A stretch of 64,000 nt of DNA, from positions 1,419,501 to 1,483,500 of the forward strand of contig NZ_CP016757.1 in assembly GCF_001701045.1 (NCBI RefSeq). Reading direction: 5' to 3'. How positions within the stretch are numbered: the first letter of the stretch is position 1; each line of letters opens with the position of its first letter. Shown piece after piece: positions 12,107 through 20,241 of the stretch. A model generated the notes under the pieces. That model worked only from the letters and a program-made list of their open reading frames with translations. It was not told where the DNA came from and did no database searches. Source of the stretch: Cloacibacillus porcorum (GTDB lineage Bacteria; Synergistota; Synergistia; Synergistales; Synergistaceae). A program made the translations under genes and the position numbers.

Positions 12107-13681
12107 ATGATTTATGTCGATGATACAACAATAAGACAATGGCTTGAGAAACGAGCGAAAGATGAAGCGGATAGGGTTTTCTGCATTTATGAGGACGTAC
12201 CTATCACATATGGTGAAATAGAGGAAAAAGTTAACCGGCTTGCAAATGGTTTTCTCGATCTTGGTTTCCGGCGCGGAGATCGTATCGCTATAATGATCCC
12301 CAATCACCCGGACTTTTTCTTTATGGTATTTGCCTGCGCAAAAGTTGGTTTGACATATATTCCCCTCAATACCAACCTCAAAGGTGCCAACCTCGACCTG
12401 CTGCTGCAGCTTTCTGACCCACGTGCTCTGCTCGTTGACGAAAGTTTTGCGGATATTATAGCGGAGAGTTTGAGGCGAGTCGGCTTGAATAATATCAAGT
12501 TTATCTTCACGCGCGGCAATGCCGATTTCTCTGAAACTGGTATTGCTCACCAACTACCTTTTTCTTCGGTAGGTGCGGATGCTGAAGCTACTCCTCCTAT
12601 CGTTCCAGGCGCAGGACCTGAAGATGTGCTGGCGATCTCCTATACATCAGGAACCACTGGTGTACCTAAGGGAGTCTTATTGACAGATAGAATGTTGCGC
12701 ACGTGTGCTAAAGGCGCGGCGATTGCCAATGAGGCTGGTCCTGGTGAAGTAATGCTGATGTGGGAGTCATTCTGCCATATTGGCGGCGTGCAGATGATAT
12801 GTGTATGCTTGATCTATCTTTCCGTTATGGCTTTGCTTCCTCGTTTCAGCGCGTCGCGTTTCTGGGATCAGGCCCGACATTACAAAGCAACGCGTGTGCA
12901 CTATCTGGGAAGTGTATTGCCGATCTTATTAAAACAGCCGCCAAGAGCCGATGATAAAAATCACTCGGTAAAAATCGCCTGGGGGGCAGGTGCTGCCCGT
13001 CAGGTTTGGAAAGAGTTTGAGGATCGTTTTGGTGTGCAGATTCATGAGGCATATGGCATGACCGAATGTTCCAGCCTGACGACGGTCTGTCTCGATGGCA
13101 AAATTGGTTCTATCGGTAAACCACTGCCTTACTTTGAGGTACGCATCATGGGAGATGACGGCAAAATCGTACCGGTAGGGAAACTTGGTGAGATTCAGGT
13201 TAGAGGCAAACAGTCAGGGCTCATTCTCAAAGGATACTTCCGAAATCCGGAAGCGACAAGTAAATGCCTACTTCCCGATGGTTGGTTTGCCACTGGTGAT
13301 TTAGCTTACATGGACGAGGAGGGGTATATCTTTTTTAAGGGTAGGTCAAAAGATAGCCTTCGCATTAACGGAGAAAATGTTTCGGCCTGGGAAGTGGAGC
13401 GGGTCATCAATGAATATCCAGATATTGAGGAATGCGCCGTTATAGGCGTTCCCGGTGAATTGGGCGGGGATGATATGAAGGTATTCATAAAGTGTGTCTC
13501 TGGCAGGAACAGACCGAATCCCGCCGACATTGCCAAATGGTGTGAACCACGGATGGCTAAATATCAAATCCCACGTTATTACACGTTTATAGATTCGTTC
13601 GAAAAAACAGAAAGCCAACGAACAAAGAAAAATGGACTTTCACGCTCTACTGATGATAGTTGGGACCGATATGCAAAGTAA
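12107..13681 (+). CDS. acyl-CoA synthetase (AMP-forming), CaiC-like
   Basis: This 524-residue ANL-superfamily ligase should activate a carboxylic acid to its CoA thioester through an acyl-adenylate. Visible motifs are the phosphate loop TSGTTGVPKG at residues 180-189, YGMTECS, the hinge region TGDLAYMDEEGY...KGRSKD, and a C-terminal Lys-containing tail. Overall layout is close to crotonobetaine/carnitine-CoA ligase CaiC, and a hydratase-like protein and a CoA-transferase follow as in cai operons. The actual substrate is unknown. The ATG at 12107 has AAGAGGG eight bases upstream; an alternative GTG at 12098 lies inside that ribosome site. It is separated from the next pathway gene by 3 kb of insertion sequences. 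Confidence 0.85.
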   Translation: MIYVDDTTIRQWLEKRAKDEADRVFCIYEDVPITYGEIEEKVNRLANGFLDLGFRRGDRIAIMIPNHPDFFFMVFACAKVGLTYIPLNTNLKGANLDLLLQLSDPRALLVDESFADIIAESLRRVGLNNIKFIFTRGNADFSETGIAHQLPFSSVGADAEATPPIVPGAGPEDVLAISYTSGTTGVPKGVLLTDRMLRTCAKGAAIANEAGPGEVMLMWESFCHIGGVQMICVCLIYLSVMALLPRFSASRFWDQARHYKATRVHYLGSVLPILLKQPPRADDKNHSVKIAWGAGAARQVWKEFEDRFGVQIHEAYGMTECSSLTTVCLDGKIGSIGKPLPYFEVRIMGDDGKIVPVGKLGEIQVRGKQSGLILKGYFRNPEATSKCLLPDGWFATGDLAYMDEEGYIFFKGRSKDSLRINGENVSAWEVERVINEYPDIEECAVIGVPGELGGDDMKVFIKCVSGRNRPNPADIAKWCEPRMAKYQIPRYYTFIDSFEKTESQRTKKNGLSRSTDDSWDRYAK

Positions 13682-13879
13682 TTGATTTTTGTTCGTTACT
13701 TTATATTCGCAAATTATATTCAAATTATATTAAGACTGACTATACGAAGTCAAGAGGAAAGTAACAAAAAAGAGTAAAAGAACTAGGAAAACATCGTACC
13801 TTGACAAAAGCATACAGAAATTGACCTCTTCCCAAGCCAGAAGTCAGAAACGAGAAGTAGTTTGTGATGGCATCCTAAA

Positions 13880-14387
13880 TCAGGCAGCCATTGAAACGAA
13901 TACCTCGTTTGTATAAAGCATGTGGAATATAACGCGTATGAGTTTTTTTGAAAGATGTCCCAAAGCGACAAAGTAATGTTTTCCCTGGGCAATCTTGTGC
14001 TCCATATAGTTTCGAAAGTCACGGCAGTGGATAGAACAGAGCCTTGCCGCCTGCATCAGAGACCAGCGCAGATATGTCGAACCGTGTTTGACCATAGGCG
14101 TGTTCGCCGCGTTGAACTTGCCGGATTGATATGTGGACGGGTCAAGTCCAGCGAAGGCCTGAAGCTGGTCAGGTTTTTTGAAGCGTCGTATATCGCCTAT
14201 CTCCGCAAGTATGACGGCGGCGGTACGAAAGCCAATACCAGGAATCGTCAGCAGCGGCGTATTTATTTCAGCGACCATAGCCGCGATCTGTCTGTCCAAA
14301 AACGCGATCTGTCGTTTAAAGAAACGTATCTGCTCAATGACCTGAGAGAGTTCTAAAGAAAGAGCCTTGCTTGTTCTGGCAATAGAA
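13880..14387 (-). pseudogene. IS110-family transposase, C-terminal part
   Basis: This is the Transposase_20 (IS116/IS110/IS902) half. It contains LLTIPGIGFRTAAVILAEIG, a helix-hairpin-like block, followed by FAGLDPSTYQSGKF with the conserved serine region and HGSTYLRWSLMQAA. The frame joins the N-terminal half as EAIKSMAKNSIARTSK once the IS256-like insertion is removed. In its present state it has no start of its own and should be inactive. Confidence 0.88.
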
Positions 14388-14395
14388 TTCTTCGC
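14388..14395. repeat. 8-bp target-site duplication, left copy
   Basis: TTCTTCGC directly abuts the left inverted repeat of the IS256-like element. An identical copy abuts the right end at 15875-15882. Confidence 0.9.
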
Positions 14396-14422
14396 GAGCC
14401 TATGAAACAAACTCTGTAAATA
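14396..14422 (+). repeat. left terminal inverted repeat of the IS256-like element
   Basis: It reads inward as GAGCCTATGAAACAAACTCT and onward. It matches the complement of 15848-15874 at 23 of 27 positions. Confidence 0.88.
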
Positions 14423-14483
14423 AAGAAATCGCCCAAAAAGGCCTTCTGTGATAAATTAAAATTACTTACAGGAGGCCTTTAAA

Positions 14484-15725
14484 ATGGCAAAAGATAAGAA
14501 GATTACTCACAAAGTTCAGATGACAGACGGGAAAAGAGATATCATCAGATACCTACTTCAGGAATACGATATCAAATCTGCAAAGGATATCCAGGATGCG
14601 CTGAAAGATCTTCTGGGGGGTACGATTAAAGAGATGATGGAGACTGAGATGGACGAACATCTCGGTTATAAGAAATCTCAGCGTTCAGAAGGCAGCGACT
14701 ACCGCAACGGATACAAACAAAAGCATGTAAACTCAAGTTTTGGAGAGTTTTGCATAGACGTTCCTCAGGACAGGGAATCCAGCTTCGATCCTAAGATAGT
14801 AAGAAAGCGACAAAAAGATATTTCCGAGATAGACCAGAAAATAATATCTATGTACGCTAAAGGAATGACTACCCGTCAGATATCGGCAACGATACAGGAT
14901 ATTTACGGGTTCGACGTTTCAGAAGGCTTCATATCGGATGTGACTGACAAGATAATGCCGCAGATCGAAGAATGGCAGAACAGGGCACTCTCCGAAGTCT
15001 ATCCCATTGTTTTTATAGATGCGATTCATTATTCTGTCAGGGAAGATAACGCTGTAAAGAAGCTCGCAGCCTATGTAATACTTGGAATCAACAGCAACGG
15101 TATAAAAGAAGTGCTTTGTCTGCAGGTGGGAGAAAATGAAAGCGCCAAATACTGGCTGACAGTCCTGAATTCCCTGAAGAACCGTGGTGTAAAGGATATC
15201 TTCATTCTCTGTGCAGACGGCCTTAGCGGAATGCGCGAAGCAGTAGAAAGTGCGTTCCCGCAGACTGAATACCAGCGCTGCCTTATACATCAGGTCAGGA
15301 GCACTATGAAATATGTGGTTGAAAAAGACCGCAAAGAATTTGCCGCAGACCTAAAAACAATATATCAAGCTCCCGACGAGTCCCATGCGCTGGAAGCGAG
15401 GGAGCATGTTGCTGAGAAGTGGGGATTAAAATATGCAAATGCAGTGAAGGGGTGGGAGCGCAACTGGGATACGATCTCTCCGATATTTAAATTTTCTTGC
15501 CAGGTAAGAAAGGTCATTTACACGACAAACGCGATAGAAAGCCTTAATTCCACCTATCGCAGGCTCAACAGCCAAAGAAGCGTATTCCCCAGCGCAGGCG
15601 CCCTTCTGAAAGCCTTATATCTTGCTACTTTTGAAGCAACCAAGAAATGGAGTATGCCAGTTAGGAACTGGCGCAGTATCCTTGGTGAACTAGCTGTAAT
15701 GTATGAAGGACGGATGCCTGAATAG
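14484..15725 (+). CDS. IS256 (mutator-type) transposase
   Basis: This intact 413-residue DDE transposase has the catalytic triad visible in its usual settings: Asp in VFIDAIHY, Asp in LCADGLSG and Glu in TTNAIESLN. The N-terminal DNA-binding part contains METEMDEHLGY, also typical of the family. A strong AGGAGG lies nine bases before the ATG. The gene is complete and no frameshift is seen, so the element may still be mobile. It interrupts an IS110 transposase on the opposite strand. Confidence 0.95.
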   Translation: MAKDKKITHKVQMTDGKRDIIRYLLQEYDIKSAKDIQDALKDLLGGTIKEMMETEMDEHLGYKKSQRSEGSDYRNGYKQKHVNSSFGEFCIDVPQDRESSFDPKIVRKRQKDISEIDQKIISMYAKGMTTRQISATIQDIYGFDVSEGFISDVTDKIMPQIEEWQNRALSEVYPIVFIDAIHYSVREDNAVKKLAAYVILGINSNGIKEVLCLQVGENESAKYWLTVLNSLKNRGVKDIFILCADGLSGMREAVESAFPQTEYQRCLIHQVRSTMKYVVEKDRKEFAADLKTIYQAPDESHALEAREHVAEKWGLKYANAVKGWERNWDTISPIFKFSCQVRKVIYTTNAIESLNSTYRRLNSQRSVFPSAGALLKALYLATFEATKKWSMPVRNWRSILGELAVMYEGRMPE

Positions 15726-15744
15726 GCTAAGAATAATAAAAAGC

Positions 15745-15770
15745 GGCCAGTGTTTGTATTGACACTGGCC
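15745..15770 (+). terminator. hairpin after the IS256 transposase
   Basis: GGCCAGTGT and its exact complement form a 9-bp stem 20 bases after the stop codon. No strong U tract follows. Confidence 0.5.
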
Positions 15771-15847
15771 ACTTAATAGGTTGATAATTTTGTTATACAG
15801 GGATCGTTATTAGCCCTAGTTGTATTGGATTTCTCACAGAAGGTCCA

Positions 15848-15874
15848 TATTTACAGAGTTTTTTTCACACGCCC
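15848..15874 (-). repeat. right terminal inverted repeat of the IS256-like element
   Basis: Read inward on the minus strand it starts GGGCGTGTGAAAAAAACTCT. It pairs with the left repeat at 14396-14422. Confidence 0.88.
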
Positions 15875-15882
15875 TTCTTCGC
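15875..15882. repeat. 8-bp target-site duplication, right copy
   Basis: TTCTTCGC is identical to 14388-14395 and lies outside the right inverted repeat. Confidence 0.9.
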
Positions 15883-16566
15883 CATTGATTTTATTGCCTC
15901 AGCCTTTTCTCTCCCATACCTGCCCTTTGATGCGTAACGCAGGATATTTGTCAGCCGGTCGATGCGACACGCGGCAATCATATCCGCCCCCGGCAGTTCT
16001 GCCATAAGCGCCAGTGTAGACGCCTGCCCCGTTCTGAGCCCTAAAGAGGGCAGTTCTGGAAAAAGCAAGTCGACCATTCTGGACATGGAAACCTTTGATC
16101 TGCTGCAAATGGCAACTAGCCTGTGCCTGTGGCGTGTAAGAGACTTTAGCTCCTGAATCTGGTAAGATACAGTGACAGGACTTGAGACTTCTGACATCAG
16201 TATCCCCGCGATACATTTTGCGTCGGCCTTGTCTGTTTTTGTTCTGCGCAGTGAAATTGCCTGTCGATAAAGCTTCACGCGCAAAGGGTTGAACACCACG
16301 GGTTGAAATCCGCTGGAACGGAGGAAAGCCACAAGGTTTGCGCTGTAATGTCCGGTAGCTTCAAGTCCTGTCCTTATCTGAGAAGAGTCTGCGCTCTTTC
16401 CGGAAACAGCCGAAATGGCGGCAATGAGCTTTGAAAAACCTTCCTTGTCGTTCGAAAAGGAGAAAGACTCCCGCAGACACGTGCCAGAATCGCCAAGAAT
16501 GCAGCAGTCATGCTTATCCTTGGCAACATCAATACCAACATAAATCAAGACCATCCCCACTTTCAA
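15875..16566 (-). pseudogene. IS110-family transposase, N-terminal part
   Basis: This is the DEDD RuvC-like half of an IS110 transposase. Asp is in YVGIDVAKDKHD, Glu in GLEATGHYS and the Asp pair in KTDKADAKCIAG. The likely start is MVLIYVGID at 16554, or the upstream Met at 16566. The frame runs into the IS256 end and stops at 15865, so the protein lacks its C-terminal catalytic serine domain. The matching C-terminal part is at 13880-14387. Confidence 0.9.
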
Positions 16567-16668
16567 AAAGAAACAGCACGCTGGGAAACCACATACTTTT
16601 TACCAACGGATCCTCGTTATATATAAACCGTCGAAGCGGTATCTGACTAATCACCGGTCAAGTAAAAA

Positions 16669-16728
16669 GCTGTGGCTGGAGCCTTTAGGAAACCGTCTAT
16701 GCGGTAGGAGGTTATACCAGCCCACAGC
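16669..16728 (-). ncRNA. structured flank of the IS110 element, candidate bridge-RNA region
   Basis: GCTGTGGCTGG (16669-16679) pairs with CCAGCCCACAGC (16717-16728) with one bulge. The loop contains ACCG-N6-CGGT, and the same small motif occurs at 16627-16640. The region is just upstream of the transposase start on the coding strand. In IS110-group elements the noncoding end on that side encodes the bridge RNA that guides target choice. That this hairpin belongs to such an RNA is an inference from position and structure. Confidence 0.35.
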
Positions 16729-16806
16729 GTCTGTATGTTTTGTACAAGAACAATACTATGAAACGTGCTCTTGAACAACTAACTTATTATACGAGGAGGT
16801 AATGCT

Positions 16807-17592
16807 ATGAGTTCTGTAATTATCTATGAGAAGAGGGACAAAGTTGCCTATATCACAATTAATCGTCCCGAAGTGTATAATGCACTCAATAACGAAACGA
16901 AGCATGAACTATTCCTGGCGATTAAGGATTATTCAAAAGACGATTCCCTGCGCTGCGCGGTATTGACAGGCGCAGGCAAAAATGCCTTTTGCGCCGGCCA
17001 AGACTTCAACGAAAGCCACGATATCAAGCCCGACAAAGCTAAGGAATGGATTGACTCATTCCTGCCATTCTATGATGAAATCAGAGGGCTTGAGAAACCG
17101 ATAGTCTGTGTGGTTAACGGCGCGTGTGCCGGATCAGGTTTCCAGCTTCCTTTGCTTTGCGACATTCGCATTGCGACGCCAAATGCGCGTTTTGGTATGA
17201 CGGAGATCGACGCAGGATTCCCCACAATCACCGGCAGCAGTCTCCTGTGGACAAACCTTGGAAAGAGCCTTACTGTAGATCTGTCTTTGACCGGACGTCT
17301 GATGAGTGCAGAGGAAGCTCTGCATCATGGTTTGATCTCAAAGATTATTCCTTGGGAAAAACTGGACGAAGAGGTTGCGGCGTATTGTGAAATGCTTTGC
17401 TCTAAGCCGCCGACGGCGATTCGCACGATGAAGAAGTGGTTCAATATGATTGAAGAGCCGCAGTATCGCGCCAGCTTCTATTACGCGGCGGAGGCTCATT
17501 TCCGTGGCTATGCATCGGGTGAACCTAAGATTTGGCAGGAACGCTTTATGGCTAAGCATAAGGCAAGAAAAGAGGCAAAGAGTAAAGATTGA
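16807..17592 (+). CDS. enoyl-CoA hydratase/isomerase family protein (crotonase fold)
   Basis: The 261-residue crotonase-fold protein probably acts on an enoyl-CoA made by the neighbouring ligase or CoA-transferase. The CoA-binding oxyanion regions AFCAGQDF and NGACAGSGFQL...CDIRIA are intact. Aligned with rat mitochondrial hydratase, the position of Glu144 is Gln113, while Glu164 is kept as Glu133 (FGMTEIDAG). Loss of one catalytic Glu suggests an isomerase, decarboxylase or other variant reaction rather than plain hydration, although the family is versatile. GAGGAGGT lies seven bases before the ATG. CaiD is the positional equivalent in cai operons. Confidence 0.88.
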   Translation: MSSVIIYEKRDKVAYITINRPEVYNALNNETKHELFLAIKDYSKDDSLRCAVLTGAGKNAFCAGQDFNESHDIKPDKAKEWIDSFLPFYDEIRGLEKPIVCVVNGACAGSGFQLPLLCDIRIATPNARFGMTEIDAGFPTITGSSLLWTNLGKSLTVDLSLTGRLMSAEEALHHGLISKIIPWEKLDEEVAAYCEMLCSKPPTAIRTMKKWFNMIEEPQYRASFYYAAEAHFRGYASGEPKIWQERFMAKHKARKEAKSKD

Positions 17593-17665
17593 TGTCTGTT
17601 TATTTGTGTGAAGCCTTGTTATAACGGGCGGTATCTGTTATAGGTTGGGTATTTGCCCTTTTGTT

Positions 17666-17704
17666 GGCGGTTGTCATCGCTTGATGCAATGGCAGCCGCC
17701 TTTA
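17666..17704 (+). terminator. hairpin between the hydratase and CoA-transferase genes
   Basis: GGCGGTTGTCATCGC pairs with GCAATGGCAGCCGCC, allowing G-U pairs, around a five-base loop. TTT follows. It may be a weak terminator or an RNA-processing structure within the operon. Confidence 0.45.
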
Positions 17705-17759
17705 TGAGAGTTAGCCTAAATAACATGATGACTATTTTTTAAAAAAGGGTGACGGATTA

Positions 17760-18959
17760 ATGGGTAAACCTTTGGATGGTATATTGGTAGTAGATTTTAC
17801 GATATATTTCGCCGGCCCGTCTGCCGGAAAAATTTTAGCAGACTGGGGGGCAAATGTCATAAAGGTTGAGCCGTTAGAGGGAGAACCTGGGCGTTATTCA
17901 GGTGCGGTTATGGGATTGAGGGCGGACGATGGTTCCAACCCATATTGGGAGCTGTTAAACGGGGGAAAACGCACGATATCAATAAATATGAAGAGCACTG
18001 ATGGACAAAAAATCATGGACCGCCTACTAGCGCGGGCTAATATTTTTATTTCTAACTGCCGGCTGCAGGCGTTATCTCGTCTAGGATTGGAATATGAAAC
18101 AATGTCGGTCAAGCATCCTCACATTATCTGGGGTCACATATGCGGATATGGGCATAACGGAGATGAGTCTGGGAAACCTGGATTTGACGCTGCCGCATTT
18201 TGGTCTCGTTCTGGAGCGCTCTTGGATGTGGCGGATAAAGACGGCAATCCGCTGACTAATCCGTTTGCAATGGGGGATATAGCTACCGGCTGTTCACTTG
18301 CGGGCGGTGTTGCCGCCTGCCTTTATAAACAAGCGATGTCTGGACGGGGAGAAAAGGTGGTAACGTCGCTTTATGCGACAGGTATTTGGCATTCCGCATG
18401 TTTAGTCCAGTCAACATGGCATGGCGATGAATGGCCTAAAAGCCGCAGGCAGCCATTTAGCCCTCTGTACAACTCATTCCGCTGTAAAGACGGCAGGTGG
18501 CTGTATATATCTATTATGGAATATAAGCGTTACTTTAGTGTTCTTTGCCGTGTCGTTGGCAGGCCGGAGTTAATCGTTGATCCACGTTTTAACAATGAGC
18601 CGGTGCTGCGAGAACATTGTGCTGTTTTTACGAAAATACTGGATGAGGCTTTTATGGAAAAAGATTATGCGGAATGGGATCGTTTATTGATAGAGGCGGA
18701 CATCGTACATGATCGTATCGGTCATTTCAAAGATGTGGCAAGTGATCCGCAGGCGTTAGCGAACAATTATGTCTACTTTACACATGACAGGGAAGGTACG
18801 GATGAATTGATCCCCGCAACCCCTGTGCAATTTGGCGAGTGGAACATGGAGCATAAGAACGCTCCACTGATGGGCGAAAATACAGATGAAATAATGACAG
18901 AACTAGGCTATTGCCAGGAGGATGTTGAGCATTTTAAAAAAGGCGGCGCTATTCGTTAG
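17760..18959 (+). CDS. CaiB/BaiF family class III CoA-transferase
   Basis: This 399-residue enzyme belongs to the family that moves CoA between carboxylic acids through an aspartyl-CoA intermediate. The catalytic Asp is Asp173 in FAMGDIATG, aligning with Asp169 of E. coli CaiB. The N-terminal Rossmann-like part (LDGILVVDFT, LADWGANVIKVEP) and length are typical. AAGGGTGA precedes the ATG. With the ligase and crotonase-like protein it forms a set like CaiB, CaiC and CaiD; the acid itself cannot be identified from sequence. The gene is visibly more A+T-rich than the core genes after 21.8 kb. Confidence 0.92.
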   Translation: MGKPLDGILVVDFTIYFAGPSAGKILADWGANVIKVEPLEGEPGRYSGAVMGLRADDGSNPYWELLNGGKRTISINMKSTDGQKIMDRLLARANIFISNCRLQALSRLGLEYETMSVKHPHIIWGHICGYGHNGDESGKPGFDAAAFWSRSGALLDVADKDGNPLTNPFAMGDIATGCSLAGGVAACLYKQAMSGRGEKVVTSLYATGIWHSACLVQSTWHGDEWPKSRRQPFSPLYNSFRCKDGRWLYISIMEYKRYFSVLCRVVGRPELIVDPRFNNEPVLREHCAVFTKILDEAFMEKDYAEWDRLLIEADIVHDRIGHFKDVASDPQALANNYVYFTHDREGTDELIPATPVQFGEWNMEHKNAPLMGENTDEIMTELGYCQEDVEHFKKGGAIR

Positions 18960-18994
18960 CCATTGCATATAAAAACTCTTACATTTCAGAGAGA

Positions 18995-19894
18995 TTATTT
19001 GTCAGTCTGTACCTGTGTTGTCTTTTGTTTTTTCACAACCATTTCAGCACATTCTATAAAGGATTTTGTGGCAGGGGAAGCATCTGACAACAAAGGTACA
19101 GCCATTCCCAATGTGCGGTAACAATGCGGTGATAGTTCCCTTAAAACTACTCCGTCCTTTTCGTTTTCGGCAATTAGTCCAGGTACCAAGCAAACCCCCA
19201 AGTTTTGCCGCGCCATGCTTATCAGTGAATAATCAAAATTGGTGGTATAGACAACCCTTGGGGTTATCTGGGTTAGAATTTTTTCCACATCTAAATCTCG
19301 GCCCGTGGGGGCGACAAAATGTAGTATTGGAGCATTGTTGAGCATTTTAATCGGCAGTGGGTCGTACTCAGCCAACTGGTTTTCTGGCGACATTGCAGCA
19401 TAAATAGGATCTTGCAGCAGTTCAATAAAATCATAGCTATGGTAATCCTGCTGACTTAAAAACGCGACGTCAATAGTGCCTTCATCAAGACATTTTTCCA
19501 TATCGCTGCAATTGCCTTTCATTAGCGAGATGTCTATATTCGGATGTTGTTTGAGAAATTCTTTTAAAATCTCCGGCAGATAAAATAAAGTTACGCTTGT
19601 ATAACTGCCTATGCGGATACTGCCCTGCGTCAGACCCTTAACCTGCATTATTTTGTGATTCATTTGATGATTAATATCTACTAAATCTGTAAAAAATTGT
19701 ATCAACTGTTCTCCTTCTGGTGTCAGGGAGACGCCCGAATGACAACGTTTTAGCAGACGGAAGCCAACCTCTTTTTCTATCCCGTTTATAATGTGAGTTA
19801 TTCCTGATTGAGTATAACCTAAGGATTCTGCAGCTTTCGTCAGGTTATTATGTTCTATAACTTTTAAAAATACCTGCAGCTTATTGATATCCAT
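18995..19894 (-). CDS. LysR family transcriptional regulator
   Basis: The product has 299 residues. A winged helix-turn-helix at residues 1-60 (FLKVIEHNNLTKAAESLGYTQ) is followed by a substrate-binding domain of two Rossmann-like lobes. AAGGAG precedes the ATG. The gene lies between the CoA-transferase gene, to which it is convergent, and the NhaC antiporter, from which it is divergent. By the usual LysR logic it probably senses a pathway acid or CoA ester and controls the antiporter gene and perhaps the CoA genes. Confidence 0.93.
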   Translation of the reverse strand: MDINKLQVFLKVIEHNNLTKAAESLGYTQSGITHIINGIEKEVGFRLLKRCHSGVSLTPEGEQLIQFFTDLVDINHQMNHKIMQVKGLTQGSIRIGSYTSVTLFYLPEILKEFLKQHPNIDISLMKGNCSDMEKCLDEGTIDVAFLSQQDYHSYDFIELLQDPIYAAMSPENQLAEYDPLPIKMLNNAPILHFVAPTGRDLDVEKILTQITPRVVYTTNFDYSLISMARQNLGVCLVPGLIAENEKDGVVLRELSPHCYRTLGMAVPLLSDASPATKSFIECAEMVVKKQKTTQVQTDK

Positions 19895-20241
19895 AAAAAT
19901 CTCTCCTTATAAAAATCCTTTTCTTATTTTATACAAAAATTCATAAAATGTTCATGAAAGAATGTAATGGAAAGATTAACAAATATAATTATCATTATAA
20001 GTGAGTGCGTGCTAATATTTGTTCAGATAATTCAGCCACATTAATGAAGTAAATATGTATATTTATATTTTTGCTAAACTTCACAAATCATTAAATTGCT
20101 ACCTATGATTTTGAGTTCGCATGGCGAAGGGGCTCGCCGATTCGAACTGCACAAAAAAACAGTATTGTGCTGTACTTGTGTAGTACCGCTGTTTTGTTTT
20201 TTGTACCGCATATTCAGAAAACAAAAAAGGAGAATATAAAA
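19895..20241. promoter_or_regulatory. divergent lysR-nhaC control region
   Basis: This 347-bp A+T-rich region separates the regulator from the antiporter. It holds an interrupted palindrome at 20114-20148 whose arms begin AGTTCG and end CGAACT, with GGCGA/TCGCC inside and a short loop. It could be a regulator-binding site or the stem of an RNA hairpin in the nhaC leader. No gene is supported; an upstream in-frame Met at 20167 lacks a ribosome site. Confidence 0.4.

Larger units (their letters stand above)
14396..15874 (+). mobile_element. IS256-family insertion sequence, complete (1,479 bp)
   Basis: The element is bounded by 27-bp imperfect terminal inverted repeats at 14396-14422 and 15848-15874 (23 of 27 positions match). 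It is flanked by the 8-bp direct repeat TTCTTCGC and encodes one intact transposase. The exact duplication and an intact gene suggest recent insertion. The last 98 bp occur again at 50345-50442. Confidence 0.93.
13880..16566 (-). mobile_element. IS110-family element, disrupted by an IS256-family insertion (boundaries not resolved)
   Basis: Two parts of one IS110-type transposase lie on the minus strand at 15875-16566 (N-terminal) and 13880-14387 (C-terminal). Removing the IS256-like element and one 8-bp duplication restores a single frame of exactly 400 codons, a normal length for this family. IS110 elements usually lack clear inverted repeats, so I cannot fix the outer ends. They probably lie between 13682-13880 and 16567-16790. 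Confidence 0.85.

Noticed and set aside
12026-12553. 175-codon minus-strand frame over the CoA-ligase start
   Set aside because: It overlaps a clear ANL-ligase gene and its ribosome site. The product shows no family features.
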